Positions 25,313 through 38,111 of a stretch of DNA of 64,000 nucleotides are shown here, one piece after another. The DNA is from Paramecium octaurelia. Its lineage: Eukaryota > Ciliophora > Oligohymenophorea > Peniculida > Parameciidae. The stretch's first letter is position 1, and every line of letters starts with the position of its first letter. Made by a program: the position numbers and the translations under genes. The notes below the pieces were generated by a model, which was given only the letters and a program-made list of their open reading frames with translations, was not told the DNA's origin and made no database searches. The stretch is from positions 73,679 to 137,678 of the forward strand of contig CAJJDP010000067.1 of NCBI GenBank assembly GCA_905182995.1, read 5' to 3'.

Positions 25313-25879
25313 TTCTTGTGCAAATAAATAATAATTATATTATAAATTTCTATAATTATTTTTAGCATTATAAGAACTTTCTAATAATCATTGAAATCGT
25401 AATGTTTATTTTTAAAATCAGAAGTAAACTAAATGTTATCTCCCCTTAGACTTTCTTATTTTACAAAAGAATTTACTCTTTCGTAAAATAAGAATCTAAG
25501 TATATCCAATTATTAAAAATAACTCTGACAAAACTTCAGATTTAGAACAATTTATAAATTTAACTCTAAAAGAATTTCATACTATGTAAAATTAACCCTT
25601 TTTTTGTATACCATGAGATTAAAAATATTTAGAAATAATTAGTTTAAGGGGGAGATTAGAAGTAATTAAAATTATTAAATTTATTTGAGAGTAAAATAGA
25701 TTAAAACAAACTAATTGATATAGATATGATTCTATTTTTAGTTTTAATTTAATCAGATCCTCAATATTTAAATTAATTTTATTCTCAAATGATATAACCA
25801 TATATATTAGACGTATTTTATATAATTATTTATGATAATGAATCAGATATGACGAAGATTTAAATTGCTATATATATTA
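25313..25879. other. AT-rich intergenic region containing a strong hairpin
   Basis: 567 bp between the BAR-like gene start and the stop of the next minus-strand membrane gene. No ORF reads like protein. The notable object is the hairpin listed at 25453-25494. Confidence 0.6.
25453..25494. repeat. Perfect-arm inverted repeat / stem-loop
   Basis: Arms TTCTTATTTTAC (25453-25464) and GTAAAATAAGAA (25483-25494) are exact reverse complements. After one A/C mismatch the stem goes on with AAAGA pairing to TCTTT, leaving a loop ATTTAC: 17 of 18 possible pairs. It could be a small RNA, a transcription-end structure for the flanking genes, or a relic of terminal repeats; the sequence alone does not decide. 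Confidence 0.75.
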
Positions 25880-27304
25880 TCAAGTCATAGTGGAAATGAA
25901 AGGGTTTTCCATGTTCATTATTTTACACATAAATTCGTTGTTTTCAATTTTTATTTACTCAATTCCAATCATATCAACTATTATACTCATTAATTTCTTA
26001 AAAAATTATTGGTTCTATTCAGTATTTTTCTTTATTGGTCCTTTTACAATTATTTCTAGAATAGATTCATTCAGTTAAAGTACTGAAAAGGTGCTCACTT
26101 TATAATATTTGCTTACAGAAATCATTAAAATATAAAGTAACGGTATGTTTGTGTAAAAGGCATCAGACTTTAGATTTAATGAAAATAAAGCTGCATTGTC
26201 TCTTAAAATGTTCATCAATAATGCACTTAACTTATTATAATTAAGAGATTGTATTTTAAAGTTAACTATGGATTTTGGCTTTACTAGCAATGCTGCAAGA
26301 AGGTTCTTTAATGATTCCGTATGATAATGCTATCTATCAATCTTCTTTAATTTTTTCAAAATGCCTTTATACAAAAGTGGATACATATTATTCTCAGTGT
26401 AAGCCTTTTTGGTAGTAATCTTTAAAATGATCTGTGTATCCATAATTGAATACTTCCAGCATTCAATAAATAAGTGTTAATTTCTATTTTTCCAAAAAGC
26501 ATTGATTTAAAAAGAACTCTTAAAATCTTAAATTTTATAATGTAGGAATGTCATAGTGGACATTTTTTATAGGGAAAGCTGAGTTTCTTTCAAGAATTCC
26601 AAAGGGCTATCATGATACTCAGAGTAAAATGATTTGTTTGCGTAAACCACTTTAAATTTATCCCACACATCACTATAATTGAGGATGACTAAACTCTCTT
26701 TAATCAAATCATCAAAAATGAAATATTGGTTTAGGTTTTTCTCTTTCCATAAAAACTAATACCTTAATCCCTTGATTCTCTAATATTCATTATAACAAGT
26801 AAGAATTGTGAATAATAAAAAGAGTATGAACATAGGGTTGAATTCCAAAATAGATCTGAAATAAATTCGAGTTGATATGAAAATTGCATAAAATATAGCA
26901 TTTTGTACGAGATTTTAAGTAATGTTCATATGCAAACCCATCTGAATTGCAGTGTCTTCTATCCAAAAAATTTCAGAATCAGCTAGATTCTGTATCCAAA
27001 AAGGGATAAACTGCATAATTGATGCTTATAAACTAAATGACAATACTATAGTGCCCACTATTTTATACCATTGCTATCTTATCACTACTTTGTAATAAAA
27101 AAAAGTGTATAAAATAGTCAAAATGAAATATACAATAGATAGCATAATTTAATTTTTTATCATCCAATATACAGCTTGAAATGCATAAGAAATAATTGGT
27201 ATAATCGTATTAATCTTAAAGCCATGCAATATCTATGGTCTTTGGCTTTCTTGATATCTTTCTTCCAATTAGGAATCTGAAAAAATTAATGAAAATTTAT
27301 TCAT
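25880..27304 (-). CDS. Multi-pass membrane protein, divergent histidine-kinase-like sensor
   Basis: 474 residues, intronless. After an N-terminal cytosolic stretch (MNKFSLIFSDSQLEERYQ) come about five hydrophobic segments up to residue 190, then a soluble region. The second half repeats the plan of the gene at 4792-6548: a helix pair, then strands and helices resembling a histidine-kinase ATPase domain (LLYILMISVSKYYKVSTFSV in the N-box place) but without recognisable H, N or G boxes. Probably a non-catalytic sensor or a relic. The two genes look like distant paralogues. An apparent frameshift near 27097 vanished once the A-run was counted as eight. Confidence 0.65.
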
Positions 27305-27875
27305 AATAATCAAATAATATTAAATTTGTATTTTTCTATTCTACCATAAACCTAATGAAAAATATCATAATAAATGTGATAATCAATTAATAATTCTAAA
27401 ACTTAGTAAATTTCTTAACTTATTTCATTTTTCTATTCAACTCAAGTAATATTTCGTGTATTATTCCAATATCGAATTAGAATTAATTACAATAAAATTA
27501 AACAAATAATTAGAAGGAGAATGTCTGAGTAGATTTAAATAATTTTATAATCTAGTTGAATTATAATTTAAGAAGCCTTATTTTTACAGATTAAACAAAA
27601 TTTGATCTTGAATTGAAAGAAAATTATTATATTCCTAATAGGGGAGTATAATTAGAATGAATCTAATCTTTTTTTATTTCATCCTTCTGAATTTTATAGG
27701 TCTAGAATTTAAATTATAATATTAATATATAGGTCTTATTTGATCTCTTAAAGGTTTCTTAAAGCTTGGTAATTTATAGAGATTGTGGTTTTGTAAGGTT
27801 CTTTTGTATTCTATTAGAATAATAGTATTTATATGCTTAATACCTCAAATTATAAGGGAATTAATTAATATTAAC
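27305..27875. other. Divergent intergenic region upstream of E2F
   Basis: 571 bp between the starts of the membrane gene (minus) and the E2F gene (plus), so both promoters should lie here. AT-rich with short ORFs that stop quickly. I see no E2F-type TTTSSCGC site or other named element. Confidence 0.5.
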
Positions 27876-28607
27876 ATGAGTTCGAAGCGAAAGTAAGTTA
27901 AATTGGAGTCTGAGAAAAAGGTTAAGCAAGAGGAATCAAACTATGAGGATTCATTCAATGAGTCCAATGATGAAGAACCTAAGAGTACTGGGAAACAGAA
28001 AACTCGACATGACAATTCATTATCTGTGCTTACAAAAAAGTTTGTTGAATTGATCAGGAATTCTGAAGAGTTGACAATTGATTTGAATGTGGCAGTGAAT
28101 GATTTAGGAGTTTAAAAGAGAAGAATTTACGATATTACAAATGTATTAGAGGGAATTGGTTATATTGAGAAAATCTCTAAAAACAAAATTAAATGGGTTG
28201 GAGCTACTGATGATCCTTAATTGGAAAACGAGCTTCGCTAAATAAAATCAGAATTAGATGCCTTGCAAGATGAAGAGAAAGCAATTGATTATTGGATAGA
28301 GTACTTGCAAAAGAATTTATAAGAGAAGTTCCAGAGTGATCCAGAAGTGGCCAAGTACACCTTTCTAACGCATGATGACTTTAAAGAATTATCTAAAAGT
28401 TAATAGACTGATCACAAGGGAGAGGCGCTTTTTATAATAACAGCGCCAAAAGGAACTTCTGTAGAAACTCCTTAAGAAAACAATCCTGAATACCCCTATT
28501 CAGTTTACTTAAATAGTTCAAAAGTATAAGGATAGAATAACGAAATCTAAGTGTATATTTGTTCTGACGAGAATTACCCAATAGAATATGAGAAGAAGCA
28601 AAAATGA
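27876..28607 (+). CDS. E2F: E2F-family transcription factor
   Basis: 243 residues, intronless. A charged, probably disordered N-terminus of 45 residues is followed by the winged-helix DNA-binding domain: [45 protein letters not shown], and KNKIKW. The RRIYD block contacts the TTTSSCGC site in E2F proteins. Then a coiled coil ([15 protein letters not shown]) for dimerising with DP, and a marked-box-like beta region ending [13 protein letters not shown]. No retinoblastoma-binding tail is evident. It should control cell-cycle genes with a DP partner, which is not in this window. The conserved Gln in GVQKRR is written TAA. Confidence 0.92.
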
Positions 28608-29129
28608 CAAATATTTAATTTAATATAATTTTATCATAAATTAAGACTAATTTAAACTGAATAACCTGTATATTTTTACAATCAATTCCATACTTCCTTG
28701 AAAGAAAATTCAACCAAATAAAATTTTAGAATTCCGACTATTTTGTACTGTAAGAAATGGAATTTCTATGATGCTGCATGAGCGCATCGTATTTCTCTAA
28801 TTTTGAGGATATTTAAATGAAATATTTCAAATCCCAAAAATAAAAAAATTGCTGTAGTAAACTATAACATAAATTAGCATATTTTGATATCAGAGTATTT
28901 GTTCATAAAAGAATGGATATTATATCGTATATTAGAATCCTATTTAAAATCTAATAGACAAATTGGAGATTTCAATATTTGGACTCCCGAATAGTTTTTC
29001 TATTTAATTAGATACTTTTCATGATTAATAAGATATTTATGGCTTGATGGTTACATTTCATAGGGAATGTAGTTAGTTATAAAATGTTAAGATTTTAATT
29101 TTTGTTAATGTATTGTAATATATGAAAGC
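28608..29129. other. Convergent intergenic region, no gene seen
   Basis: 522 bp between the stops of the E2F gene and the Nup62-like gene. AT-rich. The only locally GC-richer spot is GATGCTGCATGAGCGCATC near 28772-28790, whose ends GATGC/GCATC could pair; too short to name. Confidence 0.5.
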
Positions 29130-29849
29130 TCATCTACCCAAAATGTTCTTGGTACCTCTTGCAGCCTTGAAGTCATCACAAGGATGTCTGTAGAATGAGA
29201 TGATTTTTTTGCCCCATTAGAATTATGAGACCATGTAACCCTTCAAATTGATGTCATCCTTTGATCCTGGAATCCAATTGTGAGTTTCTGTTAATTCTTC
29301 TAAGTCTGCTTCTAATCCTGGATAGAAATCGTAATCCTCATGAACTAATCATTCAAATTAATTATTGTACTGACATAGTCATTTCTGTCTCCATATTATT
29401 CTAAATCTAATAAAGCCAAATGTTGATCCAAATAGTAATTACTCCAGACTGCACTATGGAATGTGAGTTCATTTTCTAAGTCTTCTAATTCTTTGCTTTG
29501 ACTAGACACAACTTGATGACAGATGCGTTCAACATCAAATTCCCTTTGTAATAAGGTGTCATGTCCCTTTTAAACTTTATCAACCAATCCTTCAGTGGTG
29601 ATCTAATCTTTCCAATGATTCCAATCAATTTCCTATTCATCGAAACACAAGCAATACTTGAGCAGCACCTGTTGAAGGTTTTGAATAAAAATTAAACAGT
29701 GAACTCAATTAAGATGCATAAAATCTGCTTTCTAATGTGTTAGCTTTAACACTCAAAGTTTGCAACCATTTATTGACACGATCAAGATTTGCTGATGGAC
29801 GAGCAGCAACCGTCTTGCTCCTTGTTTAATTAACAATTAATCTTCTCAT
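29130..29849 (-). CDS. Coiled-coil protein resembling the Nup62/NSP1 C-terminal domain
   Basis: 222 residues, introns of 25 and 26 nt. After a short basic start, the stretch RVNKWLQTLSVKANTLESRF, WNHWKDQI and LQREFDVERICHQVVSSQSKELEDLENEL follows the helix order of the Nup62/NSP1 C-terminal coiled coil, which anchors the central FG channel of the nuclear pore. There are no FG repeats ahead of it, unlike Nup62 in other eukaryotes, and the last 70 residues (GLEADLEELTETHNWIPGS, VSQFQWGKKIISFYRHPC) are not part of that family as I know it. Another small coiled-coil family remains possible. Confidence 0.5.
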
Positions 29850-29882
29850 ATCCAAAATTAAATATTTATGTTAAAATATTCA

Positions 29883-31524
29883 TCATTCAATCACTTCCTC
29901 AATAGCAATTTCATCATATTTCGATTAGAACATAGAATAATACTCTGTGGACATCAAAACTAAATGTTTCTATGGACTCTCGAGTCTAGTCACTTTAGTA
30001 TTGAACTCTTTCAACTACTTTGTACAATGTTTCTTAGCTGCATGCAAATCAGGGACATATTCATAATCTACAGGTTGCAATAAGCTTTCAATGAAGGTAG
30101 GTTTAATATGATAACGCTATTTGCTTATGTGATCAATGCATTTGAATTCATTATTCTCTGGTAAATAATCAATTGATGTGATAATATCTACACATTAATC
30201 ACTCCTTGTATAAACCCTATAAACATTCTTTTAACCTGGGAAAGTGGTTTTATCATACTCTTCAGACAATTTCATCACAATCTAATTTTTACACTCCACC
30301 AATTTATAGACCAGACCTAAAGCAGGTTGTTTTTAACATGTCACCAAATGAGTACCTATTCCAAATACATCTATTTTATGTCCTTTCTTATTGAAATGTA
30401 TCAGGGCTTCTTCATTGATGTCATTTGATGCCGCAACCTTAAGATGAGAGACATCCTTCTAAAATTGATCTCCATAATGCTTAAATATCTCCTTTGCTTA
30501 TCTATTTTATATAATAAATATTAATTACATTGATAACTAAGCCAAGTCTCCAGAATCTAAACGAATACCTTTGGCTTTTATTCCAGCATCATCTAAAGCA
30601 AATGCAACAGCCAAAAAATTAGGCACTCCAGATTTCAATGTATGATAAGTGTCAACCAAACACAAGAAGTTATTTGAACAAGATTAAGCGTAGGCTATAA
30701 AGGAAGCCAATTCGCCTTGATTAGTTTTCACTCCCATTTTCTTGTGATATTCAATGGCCCTTAACTTAATATTGACACCATTTAATTCAGCAGATTCAAC
30801 ATCATTCAATTCTGAAAAGGATGTGACAAATGAATGTGCTATGGTACCTGATACTGGTATTCCCAATCTTAATCCAGCCATCATATTGCTTGTGCCATCA
30901 AATCCACCCAAAAAGGAATATTGAGTGGCACTCATACCTCCATCAGGTCCTTGTGCTCTTCTCAATCCAAATTCAAGCAAATGGGCTGAGCCAGCCAATT
31001 GTCTCATTCTACTTGCATTGGTAGCTATCAATGATGGAAATGAAACCAAATTAACTAAATTTATAATTGATCTCTTATACTGACTGCTGTTTCAATGAGT
31101 TAGCATATGCCTTGTGGTCCTTCTATGCTAATCAAGGGTTCCTTGGGGAAACAAATCGATCCTTCAGGCATTGCTCTGATTTTAACTTGAGAAGAATCTA
31201 AATTCCTAAGATATTCAAAAAATTTCGGGTTAGCATCTGATGGCAAAATACTTTTAAATGTTTTATATCTTTTCTTTACTTATTTTTCACAAATTCAATT
31301 TCTTCTTCTGTAAATTTAAAATTCTTAATATAACGAACGACTTCGTTTAGACCGGCAAAGATGACATATTGACCTCCGAATGGGCATTTCCTAAAAAGCA
31401 ATTCAAAGGCTGTCTAATCATTTTCCATTTTATTTTGGAAGAACGAATAGGTCATCACTAACTTGTAGGAGTCATTTAGTAGAGCTCCTAGGATGTCTTG
31501 GTGTCCTCCTCCTGTTTATTACAT
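29883..31524 (-). CDS. NAPRT: Nicotinate phosphoribosyltransferase
   Basis: 519 residues, introns of 29, 26 and 27 nt. Makes nicotinate mononucleotide from nicotinate and PRPP, the first step of the Preiss-Handler route to NAD. Family blocks in order: [91 protein letters not shown] (catalytic His), [22 protein letters not shown] and GIGTHLVT. Length suits the eukaryotic enzyme. The first ATG (31522-31524) is only 21 bp from the start of the divergent importin-alpha-like gene. Confidence 0.95.
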
Positions 31525-31545
31525 TTAATTAATTAATTATTCACA

Positions 31546-32602
31546 ATGAAATAAATGAGAGAGAATTTCCATGTTAAAATAAGAGCTGAACAAAGATAGA
31601 AAGAGTTTGCAAAAAGGAGGATTATCAAATTATAAGCCACTCCCCAATACTTCAGATAGGCAGTTCTAGAGAATCCAATTAGCGAATTGCTCAAAGAAAT
31701 TGATTAACCTGATTATTTGTAGTTCATCTCTTTTTTAAGTTCAGTTGAAGATTATTAATGCAACAAGTACATGGCAGATTAAGGGGTTCTGATAGTCGCA
31801 ATCGAAAAGACTATCAGCCTTTTGAAGAATTATACATAGAATTCAACTTAAGAAGCAAGTCTAAATTATGTAATTATAAATTTGAGTGAAATTTTAGTTA
31901 CTTTCCATAATTGGAAATTTAATTGATTTCATTCAATTCCCAGATGATTAAATTAGATTGATAATATAAAGATCCATTGAAATCAGCAATTATTCCTTGA
32001 CAGAATTTAAACTTACACTAATTTGGATGATCGATGAATATCTCAAGAAGGAAAAATTGTAAGACGAATTCTTATTGTGTGTAACAAATTTCTTGTTCAA
32101 CAACATGAGTAGAAGAGACATTACATCTGCAATTTTTGATACAATCTTAAATTTGCAATGTAATCAGCCAGTTTATTTGTCAAAGGACAATTTGGATGAA
32201 TTAGTGAAACATATCAAAGATGATGATAACTAAACAGTTTAAAAAAGTCTCTTCATATTAGTCAATTATCTAGAGATTGCGAAGAAAATAGAATTGGATG
32301 AGGATGTTATAATATTATTGAATGAACTTTTTAAAAATAAGGACTACCTGGCTTTATTAAGACTTTGTAATATATTGTATCCAAGAATATAACTTGAACC
32401 GAAGCTAATCTTGTAGCGAATGCAAATGTGTGCATTTGGACTCAAATTACAGGAATATTTTACTTTAATTAATAAGTTGATTACAGACAATATTGTATGT
32501 CCATCGGAATACTTGAAATCTTTGCAGAACATAGAAATGGAGAATTAGTGTGAAAATAATAAATCTATGATTTTATAATAAATATCTTAATATCAGGATT
32601 GA
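31546..32602 (+). CDS. Importin-alpha-like armadillo-repeat protein
   Basis: 342 residues, one 28-nt intron. The N-terminus is basic (KIRAEQRQKEFAKRRIIKLQ), like the importin-beta-binding region of importin alpha. The rest is paired helices of armadillo type: LLKEIDQPDYLQFISFLSS, YLLSIIGNLIDF, KLTLIWMIDEYL and LEIAKKIELDEDVI. It is shorter than standard importin alpha (about 530) and lacks clear WxxxN ladders, so nuclear-import cargo binding is inferred. An in-frame ATG also occurs at 31555. The last 10 bp overlap the end of the convergent TPR gene. Confidence 0.6.
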
Positions 32603-33905
32603 TGTAAATATATATATTATTCTATATCGCTAATTAAGTCGAGTAATTGATGACGCATTGGTTTGAAAGTGTATTTGAATCCAAGTAGGTTTCTGTTTGG
32701 AGAGAGATGGTTGATGTTGACTCTCTCTAACTTCTCAGGGTAGTTCTTGAATGCATGGAACTTTTGTAAGTATTGTTTGAACCGTTCAACTGACTAGATT
32801 ATGAATTATAGGGAATACATTCTTTTTTTAATCTGATCTCATTCTTTACTCTAGTTATTCATCTATGGTTTATTTTAGAATAGATTTTGTTTAATTCATT
32901 ACAGGTATCTTTTTTTCAAAGAACTTTCTTTTGAGTTGTCTTTCATGCAATTCCTTTACATTTTCAAACATGTCAACATCGTTTTGAAGCACTCCATTTT
33001 TTGTTACACATCTCTGGGGTCGATTTGGAGTGGCTACTTCGACTTAGAATTCAGGATCAGATAATATTTAATTATTTAAAGTGCCAAAATCCAATTAAGT
33101 CGTTAATTTTATATCCGTGTCATTTCCTTAAATCAAACCTAATTTCGATAAGACCATGTTGTTCATGACTTATGATTGGTAATTGATTTTCTTAATGTAT
33201 GCTTTGATTGATTCGACAGAATGATTTTTGGCTGCGCTGTCGTTTGATTCCTTAATGAAGTTCATGGCTCTATCGTGATATTCTTGAGCCAACCTTAATT
33301 CACCTTGCACGTAATAGAGTACTCCAAAATAATCATAAATAGTGGCTTCATTCTCTGTATCATTTAAATACCAGACATATTATAAAGCCTTTTTAAGATA
33401 TAGTTTGCTTAAATGATATGATTGTTGTAATTTACACAAATCTCCCATTTGTATGAGTGCTTCAATTTTGAGTGTTTGATTATTTTAAACATCTGCCAGA
33501 ATGCGCAACACATTATATATGTATAACCCATTATTGAACTCCCTATTTGATATATACATGTCTGCTAATAAATGCAATGATTTCCCAAAAATAGTTAGAT
33601 CATAACCAATACATTGTTAAACCAATTTTTTTGTTACTATTGTATTGGATTAATCATTTACTCTCTAAAGCTTCATCCAATTATCTTTCGTAAATGCATT
33701 TTATCAATTCCTTTTTTTGAGTGTTCAGCTAAACCAGAACTCCATTCTCCTCCAAAACAAGTTTCCTTGATGATGATAGAACCTGATTGTGTTTGGTGTT
33801 CAGATAAGGCAATTTGGGGATTTTACGAGAAGAAATGCTATGATTGTTAATCGTTGTTTCTATCTAAGAAGTATTTGTAACTAGTTTTGTTTTGATCGAT
33901 TTCAT
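32593..33905 (-). CDS. TPR-like helical protein
   Basis: About 420 residues, introns of 25 and 25 nt. The middle has tetratricopeptide-like helix pairs: GKSLHLLADMYISNREFNNGLYIYNVL, ALIQMGDLCKLQQSYHLSKLYLKKAL, and IYDYFGVLYYVQGELRLAQEYHDRAM, each about 40 residues apart. The C-terminal third is charged and includes VELHERQLKRK-like helices and a last segment FKQYLQKFHAFKNYPE. Ciliates have many such genes, often ciliary or basal-body; no specific match. The start is a judgement: another minus-strand frame also stays open at 33630-33860. The 3' end overlaps the neighbouring gene by 10 bp. Confidence 0.65.
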
Positions 33906-34147
33906 AAATATTAAATAAATACAATCAAAATTCAGAATTTTCAATTTAGCTAAGTTTTTCCAGTGATAACTCGTTCTCCCCTTGAGAATTCAGAATAATT
34001 AAACCATCATTCTGAGTCAAACCATTGAAATACATACGTTTAATTTTCAATCAAGATTGATGAATAGATCACTGGATGCATTACATAATGAAGACTGATT
34101 TAGAAAAAATGTTAGATAAATATTTTTCATTAATATTATAAAACGGA

Positions 34148-35779
34148 ATGCTTTATATATTAGCTTTAACTTAGTTGCTATCCTTGGTAGTTACTTAGGA
34201 CCCAGTGGATAAGTTGTTCGAATTTCAGTAGCTCATGAAACAAAAAACCAAAGTGCCAAGTAATCGTTTTTGACCTATTCCATAGAACAGAAAATTAGTG
34301 AATATGATAGTTCAGACATATTCAGCGAGGGGTATATTACAGTAAGTGAGCAATCGGAGGATGAGGAATATCAACAATACGATGAGATTTCGCAATATGA
34401 TGAAGTGGATGAACTAGGTGATGAATCAATTGATGCCGAACTCATTGTTCAATAATAAAAGGAATAATAAAGAATAGAATAGTAGAGAATTGAATAATAG
34501 AAGATTGAATAACAGAGAATCGAATAATAAAGATTGGAATAATAAAGATAAGAATAATTGAGATTAGAACAATAAATGAAGGAATAATAATTGATGGAGT
34601 AGTAGAAGTTGGAAAGATTGAAATTTGAATAACAATAACAATAATAAATACTTGAAAATGAAAAGAAGAAAAAGCAAATCATTGAAATTCCAGAATAATG
34701 GAGTGAGGATGATGAGGATTAAGTTATATAAGTGCCTAAATAATAAAAGAAAAGGAAACAAAAGAAACCAGAATTTGATGACCATGAAATTTTAGAAGTC
34801 TTGAACTCTGCTAAGAAAACTAAAGTTTAATCTCTTGAAGATTTAGAAGAAATGGAAAAGAAGATAGTCAAGAAGAAAAAAAAGAGAGAGCCAGTTCCAT
34901 AAGATGAATTTGTATAGAAAGTACCAGCTTAGAACTAAACCTTTATTCATTTTAATAATAAAAATAATTATTTAGAATTAGCCCCTTGTAGCAATAATCC
35001 TATTTAATAAAGAGCTTGTAGTCTATGTAAAAGTGAGGTAGGGTACTAATTAGATGATGATAATTGGTACATGATTGGGCTATAACATGGTTACAAGAAG
35101 GAATTTCTATTATTGATAGAAATCACTAAACAGTCCTTTGGAGATAGTCAGTTGTATTTGAGTTTCTCATCCAATGGATCTGCATGTATGACAAGCGATA
35201 CTCTTAAATAAGATATTGATATTGAGAATGTTTTATAAAGGTTTTCAGGTAAATCATGGAGACACTTTATCAAAAATGAATTGTTTGCTCTTCCATAAAA
35301 GTTGGAAGGCAGAAGCTTTCAATTCAAAGCAATCTATTAGAACAAACAATTTACATTTTCAGATTTTGAAATCAAATTTGCATCCAATCTTATTCAAGAA
35401 TTAAAGTCTTTGTCTAAACAAGAAGTTTCCATTAGAACCAATACAGTTGAATTCATAGGAGAATCAGTAAGCAATATTATTAATTAAATAGTTATAATGC
35501 ACATTAACAGGATTGATGAAGTAACAAAATGATGAGTTGCCATTCTCCTTAAAATTCAAGAATGGTGAGAGTACATCAGAACTTCTAATCCCAAATTGTT
35601 AGATTCCATTGCATAATGAAATCCTGTATGGAGTTTCGGATTTGTATTTTGGAGAGTACTTCAAGGAGACCTTGCAATAGAAATTGAAAGGAAGCTTTAG
35701 AGGGGATTTTAATGCCACGACTTCATTTGAGAATGGAAAATTGAAAGTGAGATTGGCAATGAAGAAATTTAATAAATGA
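34148..35779 (+). CDS. Secreted or ER protein with IEQQ pentapeptide repeats
   Basis: 526 residues, introns of 26 and 25 nt. It opens with a good signal peptide (MLYILALTQLLSLVVT); an in-frame ATG at 34088 would bury it, so 34148 was preferred. An acidic region (SEQSEDEEYQQYDE) leads into about ten repeats of the type (R/K)-(I/L)-E-Q-Q at roughly 34450-34650, forming a charged helix, then Lys-rich segments. The C-terminal 270 residues look folded, with several Cys (LAPCSNNP, ACSLCKSE) and strands such as LYLSFSSNG and TVEFIGES. No family is recognised; chaperone-like or secretory-granule roles are guesses. Confidence 0.7.
34450..34650 (+). repeat. In-frame 15-nt repeat encoding RIEQQ-type pentapeptides
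   Basis: Units of the form AGA-ATT-GAA-TAA-TAG repeat about ten times within the secreted-protein gene. In the ciliate code each ends in two Gln codons. The units differ mostly at the first and second codons, so the array is slightly decayed rather than freshly copied. Confidence 0.75.
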
Positions 35780-35795
35780 TTAATGCATCTATATA

Positions 35796-36383
35796 TCACT
35801 CATGTTTTTATTTTGGTTTTTCCAGAAGACCCAATTAATTGAGTTATAACACTAGTTTGTCAAATATTATTATTGCACCTAAATATATTTACACGTAAAT
35901 ACCTCTGGTTTTAGGATAATACATCCAAATAAGAGTCATGTTTTTGATAGGGAAATACAATTACAATAGGTCATGGAATGCGAACCACATCACTCTGTCC
36001 AATAGAAACATGAGTAAGTAAATCACCCAATAAGAAAGCCACATCTTAGATTTTGCATCATCCTTTTATTTCACACATTAAACACTCATGTATGCAGGGT
36101 ATAGTATACCAATCAATATTTTGACTAACAAATTTCCAGCTCCAAATATTGTGAGTGTGAAGGCAACAAATATAATACCTAAAACCAATTATCCAGGATT
36201 GACATTAAATTTGTGAGCAATTTGCTATAGTGGAGCTACATCACTAAAATCATCTGAAATTCTCTTAAATATCTCATCCAAATTATCTAATTGAGGCTCT
36301 TTCTCTGGTTTTTTAGGTCCTGAAGGTGGCGCAGGTTTATTTTCAATACTTTGATCTATTTATTAAACTTTTTCTTCAGACAT
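35796..36383 (-). CDS. REEP5/Yop1/HVA22-family ER-shaping protein
   Basis: 187 residues, one 24-nt intron whose removal restores the family block KTRGAIIIF. These proteins insert hairpins into ER membrane and bend it into tubules. The N-terminal 65 residues are polar (KPAPPSGPKKPEKEP). Then come a hydrophobic pair, ILIGILYPAYMSV, the WLSYWVIYLLM segment and WMYYPKTRGA, all in the order of the TB2/DP1/HVA22 domain. The stop lies 16 bp from that of the convergent secreted-protein gene. Confidence 0.92.
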
Positions 36384-36490
36384 TAAATTTGATATTTAAT
36401 TTAAACAATTATAATCCATGTTATGATTATTTCATTGAAACCACAAAGTAGATTAGAATCTGTTATTTGAAATTATATATAAATTAAAAA

Positions 36491-38111
<1,621 letters not shown>

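Noticed and set aside
27090-27100. Apparent frameshift or 28-nt intron in the second membrane sensor
   Set aside because: It came from miscounting an A-run; with eight A the frame is continuous and the gene intronless.
33614-33850. Open frames on both strands over the TPR gene's 5' part
   Set aside because: One alternative minus frame (ending near 33630) reads fairly well but carries a TGA near 33925 and cannot be joined to the TPR exons; the chosen frame can.
34449-34785. Minus-strand Tyr/Ser- and Leu/Phe-rich ORFs
   Set aside because: They are antisense to the IEQQ repeat and Lys-rich region of the secreted-protein gene.
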